From NCBI GenBank assembly GCA_034359265.1, contig CP136893.1, positions 21,646,001 through 21,710,000 of the forward strand: a stretch of 64,000 nt of DNA, written 5' to 3'. Within the stretch, counting starts at the first letter, position 1. Each line of letters starts with the position of its first letter. Made by a program: the position numbers and the translations under genes. The DNA is from Canna indica (taxonomy: Eukaryota > Streptophyta > Magnoliopsida > Zingiberales > Cannaceae). Shown here piece after piece: positions 37,680 through 47,460 of the stretch. The notes below the pieces were generated by a model. That model saw only the letters and a program-made list of their open reading frames with translations, was not told where the DNA came from and ran no database searches.

Positions 37680-39007
37680 TATTGGCCTAAGGTTTTCTAC
37701 ATTGATCTTAATCTCGATTTTGATGATAACAAACATGGAACTAATATTTCATAAAGAAATATTTTTAGGTTACATATCGATTAGCTCTTGATGTCCTCGA
37801 TCGGAAATATTGAAGAAATTAAAAAATTGGAAGGACATTGATCGTCGCGTTCGGGTTCGTCGTGGAAATCTCTCGAAGTTCGACGTGTGCACCAAAGACG
37901 TCTTGGACGAGTCTAAAGAAAACATGAAAAGCTCTTCAAGTTGACGCACGTTGAAGGTCGAAACCCGAAAACGTAGCGCGCAAGAAGAAGGCTGAAAAAA
38001 TCAAGTTCAACCTAGGTTCAGTCGACCGATCGGTTGACCGAATGTAGTGAAGAATTGGCAGAAGCCAATTCGGTCGACCGAATGCGGTGTAAAATTGGCA
38101 GTAGTCAATTTAGTCGACCAAAGTTCGCCCAGAAGCGGCAGAATATCGCGGTCACTTGGGCGGTCGATCCATCGGTCGACCGACAAGTGACCAAGCGTCG
38201 CCAACGGGCAGAAAAAATGCCCGTTGACGAGCCTTGCTGTTTGGGGGATTATAAATACACATCTCAAACTCATTTCTAGCCTACCAATGATGCTTCTAAG
38301 CCTCAAAGAGCCACTCCTTGCATCTCTACAAGAATTCTTGAGTCATCTTTGCAAAGAGCCCCAGTTTTGATCTCCACTTGGTGATTTAGCCTTGAAGCTT
38401 CATAGATTCATCTTCTCAAGGCATTAAGAGGACTAGGGAGTTGCTTGTGGAGCTAAGTACTTTATTGTTTGATTTATTGCTCCATTTATTATTGTATTTT
38501 ATTATTTATTTCATTATAATTGAACTTGTGTAAACCTAGAGTGTTAAGTTGATTGAGTTGGTGGTTGCCTTGGTGTTAAGGCTTAAATCCACCATTGTAA
38601 ACTTAGTTAACTAAAATTACTTGAGTTGTCCCTTAGGTTGAGGTGGGAGAGTGCTCTCGGTAGGAAGGCGGGATACTTCCGGGTGTAGAAGTGTCTTCGG
38701 TTTGAGAGCGGAGACTTTCCGATGTAAAGTCCTCATTGTAAGGAAACTAATTAATCTAGTTAAACTAGTTTGGAAATCCTAAGTGGGGTGTTTAGGTAGT
38801 GGAGTAGGCATTAGTGCTGAACCACTATAAATCATTGTGTTAGCATTGGTATCTTTGTGTGTGCTAAATTGCTTTATTATTGTTTCTGCATTTAGTTGAT
38901 AAATTGCAACTTGCCTAAGTAATCAAGTAAATGATTAAAATCGAAATTAGGCGAAAGATTTAGATAACACACTATTCACCCCCTCTAGTGTGGCCATTTC
39001 ACCAACA
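37680..39007 (+). repeat. 5' LTR of the inner SIRE-like element
   Basis: 1328 bp. Starts TATTGG (TG mutated to TA) and ends CACCAACA. It is matched by 46594-47455 over its last part. Between 38015 and 38185 it is crowded with GGTCGACCGA/TCGGTCGACC palindromes. Primer-binding site two bases beyond its end. Confidence 0.85.
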
Positions 39008-39009
39008 AT

Positions 39010-39021
39010 TGGTATCAGAGC
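39010..39021 (+). promoter_or_regulatory. primer-binding site (initiator tRNA-Met type)
   Basis: TGGTATCAGAGC, the standard Copia primer site complementary to the 3' end of initiator tRNA-Met, two bases after the LTR. Confidence 0.9.
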
Positions 39022-39063
39022 GGGTCGTAGATTGAGATTTCACCATCTCCTCTACATCATCTC

Positions 39064-40600
39064 TTGATCCAAAAAATAGCACTAGAGAGTTTAGCGTCTT
39101 CACCTACTAGGTTCAGTGCCTCGAACTTTGGTCTTTGTAAATATAGGATGTATACATATTTAAAGACTAAGGGTTTTGGTGTCCTTAACATGTTAAGACT
39201 AGAATTCATTGAACCTATGGTTGACATGCATGCTTGGAGTGAATTGGATAAGAAAATATTTAAGTATAATGGAGATGCCATGAATTGTATACTTTGCACA
39301 TTACAAAATGACATCCTAGATAAAGTCATGCATTGCTCTTTGGCTTATGATTTATGGGCAACTTTAAATGTTTTATATGATTATGTCAAAATCAAAGAGA
39401 TTGACACTTTTGATGAAGGTGGTGATGACAATGGTCAGTCACCTACTAGTAATCCGGTTTTGATGCCCATAGTGCTTCTAGTCAAATGAGCAACTCTAAG
39501 AGCCGAAAATGAAAAGTGATTTGTCATGCTTGCAAGGAAAAGGGGCATGTGAAAAAAAATTGCCCTACCACAGTGAACAAAACAAGGAAGAGGTCAAGTG
39601 CTTCCACCTCCACATCTTACTCAAGTGAAGCATCCTCTTTTAATGACCATGAAGCCACTTCGAAAGTTTGCCTCATGGATGCTAATGATGAGGTACACTC
39701 TTCTCTTTCTAGTCATGCTAATGATAATAATAATGCTAGCTCTACTAGTTCTCTTGACATATGATACAATGAGTTAGTAGATGAATACAAGAAAATGTAT
39801 GCCTTGCTTGTTAAAAAGGATAATGAAAATAAAAGATCGAAGAAAGATAATATAAGGCTTAACTCTCATGTGGATGAATTAAAACTAGAAAATGAGAGAA
39901 TGAAATCTAGTTCTTTTGATTCTTCCCGTGATAGGTTGAAACTTGAGCTTAAGGACTTAAATCTTGAGAATGGAAATTTGAAACTTGAGAATTCAAAAAT
40001 TATAAGTCAAAATAACAATTTGAAATCTCAATTTAAAGTCTTATATCAATCTCTTGATTCATTAAAAAATGAGATTGTGTCCTTAAATAGGAAAGTAAAC
40101 GAATTGAAAAATGTTTCATTTCTTAAGAACATTAGAAAGGCTTATGTAAAGAATGCTAATGTTCATCATCATTCTCATGCTATGCATTCTACCATTAGAC
40201 CTCATGATCATAAGAAGAAGAATGATCTTTCTAAGAATGCTCATACTCATCATGTTTCACATGTCAAGCATTGAAATGATAGATCTAATGTCTATATCAT
40301 AAATGAAAAGAAATTCAATGGACATTGTTTTTGTTGTGGTATTTTTGGCCATGCTATTTATGATTGTACATTCAAGAAAAATCCAAGTGTTGCTATGACA
40401 CTTGGATTCCTAAGCCATATATGATCTAATGCTATTTTTGGTCATGCTATTTATGATTCCTAAGCCCTCTAACCCCCAAGGACCCAAAGCCATTTGTGTA
40501 CCAAAGATCTCATACTCTTTTATAGGGGGAGCTACAACACAAGGATGAATGAGAAATGAAATATTGAAGTTGACATTGGATCCAAATGAGAAATATTCCA
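39064..40600 (+). pseudogene. Copia gag, degenerate (inner element)
   Basis: Three broken frames. 39064-39489: gag N-terminal region (NGDAMNCILCTLQNDILDKV, SLAYDLWATL). 39516-39764: zinc knuckle CHACKEKGHVKKNC followed by a Ser-rich, acidic segment. 39795-40274: a long coiled coil rich in Leu/Glu/Asn/Lys, then a His-rich stretch. A second zinc-knuckle-like motif (CFCCGIFGHAIYDC) follows near 40330. Long coiled-coil gag with two knuckles is typical of the SIRE/Maximus lineage. Stops and frameshifts interrupt it, and no protease, integrase or reverse transcriptase follows. Confidence 0.8.
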
Positions 40601-42364
40601 AGAGGTAGCAACTTCAAGCTATCATGATGCTATAGGTATGGAAATTGGCATCAAAGACTTTGGTATCATCTCCTATACCCTCTTGCTTAAATTATAGTTG
40701 GAGTTTTGATATATGCTTAATATTAGTAGATTTTTCGCTCTTGATAAGTTTCAAAAATATTTTTTGATTTTTGATTTTCGGTCTCTTCGGAGACCTATGT
40801 AGCCTATAATGGGCTTATGCGACCTTGCGGTTCCAAATCGTAGGCTCATTATGGCCTTTCGGTTTTCAACTAATATGAAGGGTTGAAGATCATATTTTCA
40901 TATTTATTATTTTTGTGATCTCTTAAAATTCGTTTTGGTATGAGTTAATTTTATTTAAAACGAATTTCAAACTATCTAGCAAAGATGCACTTTGATAATG
41001 ATACTTGATTTTTCTCTTTGCTATTTGATTTGGGTTGCTTGCTAGTAGATTTAGTTTCATTAAATCTACTAATGAAGTCTACTTGCAAGTTGAGAATGTT
41101 AATGAAAAGTTATGATATCATGAAGAAAATTGAAAAGTAAATAGACAAGTTTGGCAAAATTTCTAAGAATAAGGTAAGAGTTTAATTTTGCAAAAATCTT
41201 TGTATAATAATTAAATATTTATATTTAATTATGTCTCTATACTCATGATTGATATTGCATGACAAATCTATGAAATTTCATGAGTATGTAAAATTTTATA
41301 ACTTGAGCAATTTCATGATATCTTGATTGAATGAAACTTGCTCTAGGTTAAAATTCATATTAGAGACCTCATTTTGAGTTAGTGGTTGGCAAACATGTTT
41401 AGATGCACATATCACATAAGTCTAGGTATTTAAACTTGGAAATTCATGTCTAGATGAACAATGTGATAACTAGATCACTTTAGGGGACTTAAACTTGAAA
41501 AGTTTGACGCAAGTCAACAAATCGACTTGGACACTTCATTTTAACTCCAAACTTCATAAACATGTTTAGGAATATGTACGATATGTTTCCATGCACTTAG
41601 AATGAGAAATTCATATGAATATGGATAAAATGACATAGAGATCATTTCATGATAACCTATTTTAAACCAAGTTGACCCAAATCAACAAATTGACTTAGAG
41701 GTCTCATTTTCAATTCATATTTGAGGAACATGTTTAGATTTACTCATGTTAGGTATTCATAGGTTTAAGTTTGAAAAACCATGAGTAAATGATAAGATTA
41801 AAACTTAGCAAGTTTCATGATAACTAGCTTAGTTTTGAATGAAACCATGCTATGTTGATATTTTGACTTAATGACATAATTTTTATCTCAAACTTGACAT
41901 ACACTCTTTACATGACCATTATGTGGTGTCATAAAAGTTTGAATGAAAACTGAGCATATTTTGAAAAATGACTGAACATTACAAAAATGTCAATGAAATT
42001 TCAGCATTTTCGGTTACTTTTAGAGAAATATAAAAAAATCATTTTTAATTGATTCTTGAAACTGCACCTTCACTGAAAAATCTAGTTTATTCAGTAAAAA
42101 TTTTAGAAATTTTCATCAAGAATCAAATTTATAATAGAATTTTGAAGTTGGATTTCAAAAATGCAAAGTATCATCCTCTTGAAATATCAATCTTTTCGAT
42201 ATTTTGATTTTTCTTCAAAAACTTTAAATGAAAACTTATATATACCATTTTAATTCCATTTCTAATATCGTTCTCATTATTCTTTGAATGAAATCATTTC
42301 TAAAAATAATTTTAATATCTTGAACAATATCCTAAAAATGAGTTTTTTGTTGAAATCAAGATAG
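40601..42364. other. non-coding segment in place of pol (inner element)
   Basis: AT-rich, full of stops. It contains loosely repeated phrases around CATGTTTAGA/AGGAATATG, TTTCATGATAAC and TTGACTTAGAGG between about 41340 and 41880. I see no pol motif. Confidence 0.55.
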
Positions 42365-43631
42365 TGTGGGTTGAAATGGTGACACTAGAGGGGGGGGGGG
42401 GGTGAATAGTGTGTTTACCAATTCTATTAGCCTAAATCCCAATTTAATCATTTACTTAAATCATTTAGGCAAGATGCAATTATTCGATTGAATGCGGAAG
42501 CAAGATAAAGCAATTTAGCACAAATAAATTAAAACAATGCAAACACACGAATTTATAGTGGTTCGGCCCCAATGCCTACTCCACTACCTAAGCACCTCGC
42601 TTAGGATTTCCAAACTAGATTTTACTAGATTAATTAGGTTTCCCTTACACAGAGGACTTTTCACCGGAAAGTCTCCGCTCTCCAACCAAAGGCACTTCCA
42701 CACTCGGAAGTATCTCGCCTTCCTACCGAGAGCACTTTCCCACCTCAAACTAAGGGACAACTAGACTAATCCTAATAAACACTAAGTTTACACAAGTGGC
42801 TTTACTCCTTCTACACCGAGGATACCACTTCACACAACAAGACCTAACAACCTAGGTCTTACAAACGCAGCTTCAAATAAAATTTTCAAATAACAATTAA
42901 AATTACAATTGAAAAGAGCTTAAAATAAGACCAATAATTATCTACTCTTTTCCAAGCCTTGTAGCCTCCAACTCGTCAGTAGATGTACTTTGAGTCGAAG
43001 CCGAGTTGAGGAACAGTTGGCGCTTGAAGAAGAATTCGACAGAAGAACAGAGCGCGCTGCGATCGATCTTTGGAAGGCTTAAAACCCATCTGAAATGCTC
43101 AATAAAATATGTAAGATTGAGGGAAGAAAATTAAATGAAGTATTTGAGGGTGTATTTATACCCTGCTGAAGAAACGGCAGCTCAACGAATAGTTTTCTAT
43201 CCGTTGCAGATCGCTGGTCGATTGGTCAGTCGATCGACTAATCGACTGCTCACATCGACCGCTGCCTATTGTCTCTGTGCGGTCGATCGCTCAGACGCAA
43301 AAACTTGCGATCCTCAACTCGGTCGACCTGTCGATCGATCGACGCAAGTCTGCATCCGCGGCTATCTGCAGGTTGGTCGACCAACGGGTCGACCACCCAG
43401 ATGCAAATTCATGATCCCTCATTCCGGTCGACCGCTAGGGCTACTGCCCAATTTTGGCCTCTGTCGATCGACCGACCGGTCGACCGAAGTAGCCACTGCC
43501 TATCGACCAACAAAGCTACTACCTTTTTCTTACCCTGTTCGGTCGATCGCCCGGTCGACCAAATTTAGGCTGAATTGAAATTTCAGCCTGGTTTTCTTCC
43601 GCGCTTTGTTTTCGGGTTTCGGCTTTCAACG
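42365..43631 (-). mobile_element. SIRE-like LTR fragment, minus orientation
   Basis: Reverse complement of most of the SIRE-like LTR. It starts TGTGGGTTGAAATGGTGAC and contains a 13-base G run (42390-42402), the GGTTCGGCCCCAATGCC phrase, many GGTCGACC/TCGATCGACC palindromes (43190-43560), and ends at TTCGGGTTTCGGCTTTCAACG. About 250 bp of the LTR 5' end is missing at the junction with the CACTA remnant. Confidence 0.78.
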
Positions 43632-43684
43632 ACTATCAGTACACATAGTAACAAATAAAATATATAATTAAAAGATATACTTAC

Positions 43685-44493
43685 CATACGGTTCGCGTGC
43701 ACTGCAAATGCAACAGAGCCGCCGGTGTGACGCGCTGCTCCCCCCGACATGCGATTTCTAGCCGCATTCCGAGAAACCTCCTGCCATCGATCCGTCGACC
43801 ATATCCCCACGAGCTGGTCCCATATATCCGGAGTAATCCAACCGGGGCCGTATCCCCGAGTCTCCGCGATGTTAGTGGTCCCAGCTCGGTCCATCGCTTG
43901 GGACCGAGCCTGCCCCAGCTGCCCGTTGTACCTTGCCCGGGAAATAGCCTCCCAGGCAGCGTAAATGAAGGACCTCTGGTCCTCGGCCCATGTATAGTGA
44001 GCCTGCAAAATAATAATATCAGTACCAATATTAATATATCATCATGCAAGTAAAAAATAATAATAATACGTGCCTCAAACTCGCGCCATAACATGTCGAC
44101 GTGCTCGCTAGGCACGTGAGACCACGTAGGCCATGCCCCGTGCATGTATCGTCGAATAGTAGAAGAAATGCTCCTCGGCACTTCTTCTTGCTCGAACCTA
44201 CACAATAAAAATAAATTTTAATATTATATTATGATATAATGAATTTGTAATGATTCATAATTCATGATATATTACCGCTCCCCAATCACGCTAATCAATC
44301 TACGTGACTCTGTGGCTGGTGGAGGCTGCCACCTGTTTGGCCCACGTGGCCGCCTGCGTCTGGATGTACTAGCCTCGGCAGTATCATCCTCATGAGGATC
44401 AGCAACAGGAGGATCAGCAGCATGAGTAAGTGCTGGAGTCTCACCGATCGGAGACTCCGAAGCTCTCCTGCGTCGATAACCACGACCAGACAT
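43685..44493 (-). pseudogene. CACTA second gene, Transposase_24 (Ptta/En/Spm) family, 3'-truncated
   Basis: Three exons: 44276-44493 (MSGRGYRRRRASESPIG, Pro/Arg-rich), 44074-44197 (RYMHGAWPTWSHVP, WREFE) and 43685-44002 (YTWAEDQRSFIYAAWE to GGSVAFAVHANRM). The last part, ending GGS-F-H--RM, is characteristic of Transposase_24. The exon 2 donor would be GC rather than GT (GAG|GCACGT). A good donor follows the last codon (ATG|GTAAGTAT) but no further exon exists before the LTR junction, so the 3' end is lost. In intact elements this protein accompanies the TNP2 transposase. Confidence 0.72.
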
Positions 44494-44568
44494 ATCTGTC
44501 GAACAGACATATAATTAGATTATTGTATAAATAGTAGAGATATATTTAATAAAATATATACTTTACAA

Positions 44569-45620
44569 TTATTCATCATCATCTGAATAATAGTCTTCGA
44601 ATTCTTCTTCTTCTTCCTCTTCTTCATCTTCTTCATCTCCAGCTTCCTCAATTTCATGATCGTCATCATCAGCATATTCAACTTCTAATTGAATTGACGT
44701 TGTGTCTGCATCCTCGAGTATTGGAATAATACGATCCACAGCAGGAAGATCATCTTCTTGATAGAAACCAGGAGGATCATTTTCTCCTACTATCGGATCA
44801 ATTTTTACTCTACCTTTTGTCTTACAGACTACACGCCAATCTGCTCTATCTTTATTTCGAGCCGGATACTTCGCGTAATATACTTGTTCGGCTTGTGATG
44901 CCATTATAAAAGGCTTATTTGCTGCCAATTTCGATTTGTAATTAACCTCAACAAGTTTGTATTTTGGATGAACTTTCATGCCCCTTTCTGTTGTATCGAA
45001 CCAATGACATCTAAATAGGATCACTGATTTCAAGCCGAAGTAGTGCAACTCTATCACTTCTTCCACCAGTCCATAAAAATCCATATCACATTCAACATAG
45101 GTTGTCCCTTTCACGCAGACCCCAGCATTCATCGTCTTCTTTGTAAATGAATATTCAACCGTGTGAAATTTATACCCGTTAACAAAATATCCGCTATAGC
45201 ACGACACAAGTCGCGACGGTCCACTAACAAACTCAAATATTCTTTCATCTATTTCAGCTCTGTGATCTTTGCTGTAAGTCTGAATCCAAGTAGGGAAATC
45301 ACGATTTTGTAATCTCTCCAATTCTTGATCGTTGTGAATAGAGTATTTTTGCACCATCTCAATGTCAAATATTTCAATGAATTGTTCAATCTCTGGACAA
45401 TTGAGTAATACATACAAGTGTGCCAAATGATACTCTTCATCGCTTAAGTGTCGAGATGGACGAGAACCAAAAGCACGAACAGAGTGACAAAATATATTTA
45501 AACGTCCATCTGAATGTCGAACACCCCCGTCGTCGTTACGTGGAAGACGATCAAATCTTGTCTGTACTGTCGATTCAAAGTAAAATGAGCAGAATGTTGA
45601 AATTTCTTGGATGATATACG
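44569..45620 (-). pseudogene. CACTA transposase-gene C-terminal exon (DUF4218 end + DUF4216)
   Basis: A long open frame. It begins with the end of DUF4218 (FCSFYFESTVQTRFDRLPRN) and continues through SDEEYHLAHLYVLLNCPE and the DUF4216 segment (YGLVEEVIELHYFGLKSVILFRCHWFD; QVYYAKYP). It ends in a very acidic tail (EEDEEEEEEEE) at 44569. The frame stays open to 45678, but upstream of about 45620 it runs into the tandem array and is not family-like. The DDE-type transposase domain that should precede it is missing, so the element could not have moved on its own. Confidence 0.8.
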
Positions 45621-45652
45621 ATTCAGATATTGATCCTTCAACAGCTGCGGTG

Positions 45653-45834
45653 TTCCGGCGCGCGTCTGAAGTGGACAATTTTGGCGCGCGTCCGAAGTGG
45701 ACGATACCGACGCGCGTCCGAAGTGGACGATTTCGGCGCGCGTCCGAAGTGGATGATTCCGGCGCACGTCCGAAGTGGACGATTCCGGCGCGAGTCCGAA
45801 TTGGACGATTCCGGCGCGCGTCCGAAGTGGATAA
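45653..45834. repeat. 26-bp tandem repeat, 7 units
   Basis: Unit TTCCGGCGCGCGTCCGAAGT plus GGACGA, seven consecutive copies with 1-4 changes each. It sits directly upstream (minus strand) of the DUF4216 exon. Unit length is not a multiple of three. Confidence 0.9.
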
Positions 45835-46287
45835 TTCTAAAATTAATCTAAACCCTAAAAATTATTCTAACAAATTAAATAACTAATCTAAATAATTAAT
45901 CTAAATAATTATTTAACAATTAAAAAACAATTATAAAATAATAATAAAATATTATTAAACTACAAATTCTAGCGTCGGAGCTAGGTGGACTCCAGCGCCG
46001 GCGTACACTGGCCGGACACACTGTCCGGCCAATGTACAAGGTCCGGCGGCGGCCATCGGCCGACCGCCGCCGACCGAAACCCTATTTTTAGGGTTTCGGT
46101 CGGATTTTCTACCGACCGCAACGGGAAGAGACGGCAGCCGGAGGGCACATACCTGACAGTGTCAGCAACAGCGGGAGGAGTCGTCGGCGTCGGCAGCAGC
46201 GGCAGCGGCGGCGAGAGGCGAGAGCAGGAGCGGCGGCGGCAACAGCAGGAGGAAGAAGGGTCGGGCGCGACTGGTGCCCTATATAAA

Positions 46288-46580
46288 CTTATCAGCAACG
46301 GCTCACTCGCCCGTTAGAAAGCCGTTGCTGATAAGTTATCATCAGCAACGGCTCACTTGTCCGTTAGCAAGCCGTTGCTAATAAGTTATCATCTGCAACG
46401 GCTAACTTGTCCGTTAGAACGCCGTTGCTGATAATTAACATCATCAGCAACGGCTTGCATGTCCGTTAGAAAGCCGTTGCAGATACAACATATCTGCAAC
46501 GGCTCGAGCGGCCGTAAGAATGCCGTTTCAAATAGCAACGGCGTGAGCGGCCGTTGCTGATAGCCGTTGTTGAAGACCAA
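46288..46580. repeat. subterminal inverted-repeat units of the CACTA element
   Basis: About five units, each with ATCAGCAACGGCT ... CCGTTAGAA ... AGCCGTTGCTGAT, i.e. each unit is its own small inverted repeat, spaced roughly 60 bp apart. Such subterminal arrays are transposase-accessory binding sites in known CACTA elements. Confidence 0.85.
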
Positions 46581-46593
46581 GTTTCTAGTAGTG

Positions 46594-47455
46594 GTTGCGG
46601 TCGCTTGGGCGGTCGATCGATGATCGATCGACAAGCGACCGGGCATCGCCAACGGGCAGAAAAAATTCCCATTGACGAGACTTGCTGTTTGGGGGGTTAT
46701 AAATACTCTTCCTAAACTCATTTCTAGCCTACCAATGATGCTTCTAAGTCTCAAAGAGCCACTCCTTGCATCTCTACAAGAATTTTTGAGTCGTCTTTGC
46801 AAAGAGCCCTAGTTTTGATCTCCACTTGGTGATTTAGCCTTGAAGCTTCATAGATTCATCTTCTCAAGGCATCAAGAGGACTAGGGAGTTGCTTGTGGAG
46901 CTAAGTACTTTATTGTTTGATTTATTGCTCCATTTATTATTGTATTTTGTTGTTTATTTCATTGTAATTAAACTTGTATAAACCTAGAGTGCTAGGTTGA
47001 TTGAGTTGGTGGTTGCCTTGGTGTTAAGGCTTAAATCCACCATTGTAAACTTAGTTAACTAGAATTAGTTGAGTTGTCCGTTAGGTTGAGGTGGGAGAGT
47101 GCTCTCGGTAGGAAGGCGGGATACTTTCGGGTGTGGAAGTGTCTTCGGTTTGAGAGCGAGACTTTTCGGTGTAAAGTCCTCATTGTAAGGAAACTAATTA
47201 ATCTAGTTAAACTAGTTTGGAAATCCTAAGTGGAGAGCTTAGGTAGTGGAGTAGGCATTAGGGCCGAACCACTATAAATCATTGTGTTAGCATTGGTATC
47301 TTTGTGTGTGCTAAATTGATTTATTATTGCATCTGCATTTAGTTGATAAATTGCAACTTGCCTAAATAATCAAGTAAGCGATTAAAATCGGAATTAGGCG
47401 AAAGATATAGATAACACACTGTTCACCCCCCTCTAGTGTGGCCATTTCACCAACA
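46594..47455 (+). repeat. 3' LTR remainder of the inner SIRE-like element
   Basis: Aligns with 38144-39007 of the 5' LTR (TTGGGCGGTCGAT, then CGCCAACGGGCAGAAAAAA, and ending CACCAACA). Its 5' part has been lost or replaced at the CACTA junction. It is followed directly by CCCTC. Confidence 0.85.
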
Positions 47456-47460
47456 CCCTC
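47456..47460. repeat. target-site duplication CCCTC, right copy
   Basis: Matches 37675-37679. It also belongs to the resumed gag reading frame of the outer element. Confidence 0.85.

Larger units (their letters stand above)
43632..46593 (-). mobile_element. truncated CACTA (En/Spm-like) DNA transposon
   Basis: The right end has the CACTA terminus (TTTCTAGTAGTG at 46582-46593, complement CACTACTAGAAA). Inside it lie short hairpin-forming subterminal repeats (46288-46580), a 26-bp tandem array, the end of the transposase gene (DUF4218/DUF4216, 44569-45620) and a Transposase_24 gene (43685-44493), all on the minus strand. The left terminus is absent: the Transposase_24 gene stops after a donor site with no acceptor before the junction at 43632. 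The catalytic Transposase_21 (tnp2) region is not present. Confidence 0.85.
37680..47455 (+). mobile_element. inner SIRE-like Copia element (gag only), itself disrupted
   Basis: The 5' LTR is 37680-39007 and the 3' LTR remainder is 46594-47455. Flanking 5-bp duplications CCCTC are perfect. A tRNA-Met-type primer-binding site lies at 39010-39021, followed by a degenerate gag (39064-40600) and 1.8 kb of non-coding DNA in place of pol. Between this and the 3' LTR lie an inverted LTR fragment (42365-43631) and a truncated CACTA element (43632-46593). The element sits inside gag of the outer SIRE-like element. Because pol is absent it was probably non-autonomous, or lost pol through rearrangement. 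Confidence 0.8.

Noticed and set aside
45653..45834. CRISPR-like array (regular repeats)
   Set aside because: Units are contiguous 26-mers without unique spacers and lie in a plant transposon.
45611..45886. Plus-strand frame of repeated Arg-Ala-Ser-Glu-Val units
   Set aside because: Translation of the 26-bp tandem array; the array is not a multiple of three and has no coding context.
46389..46802. 137-codon minus-strand frame
   Set aside because: Crosses the CACTA terminus into the LTR, so it cannot be a real gene.
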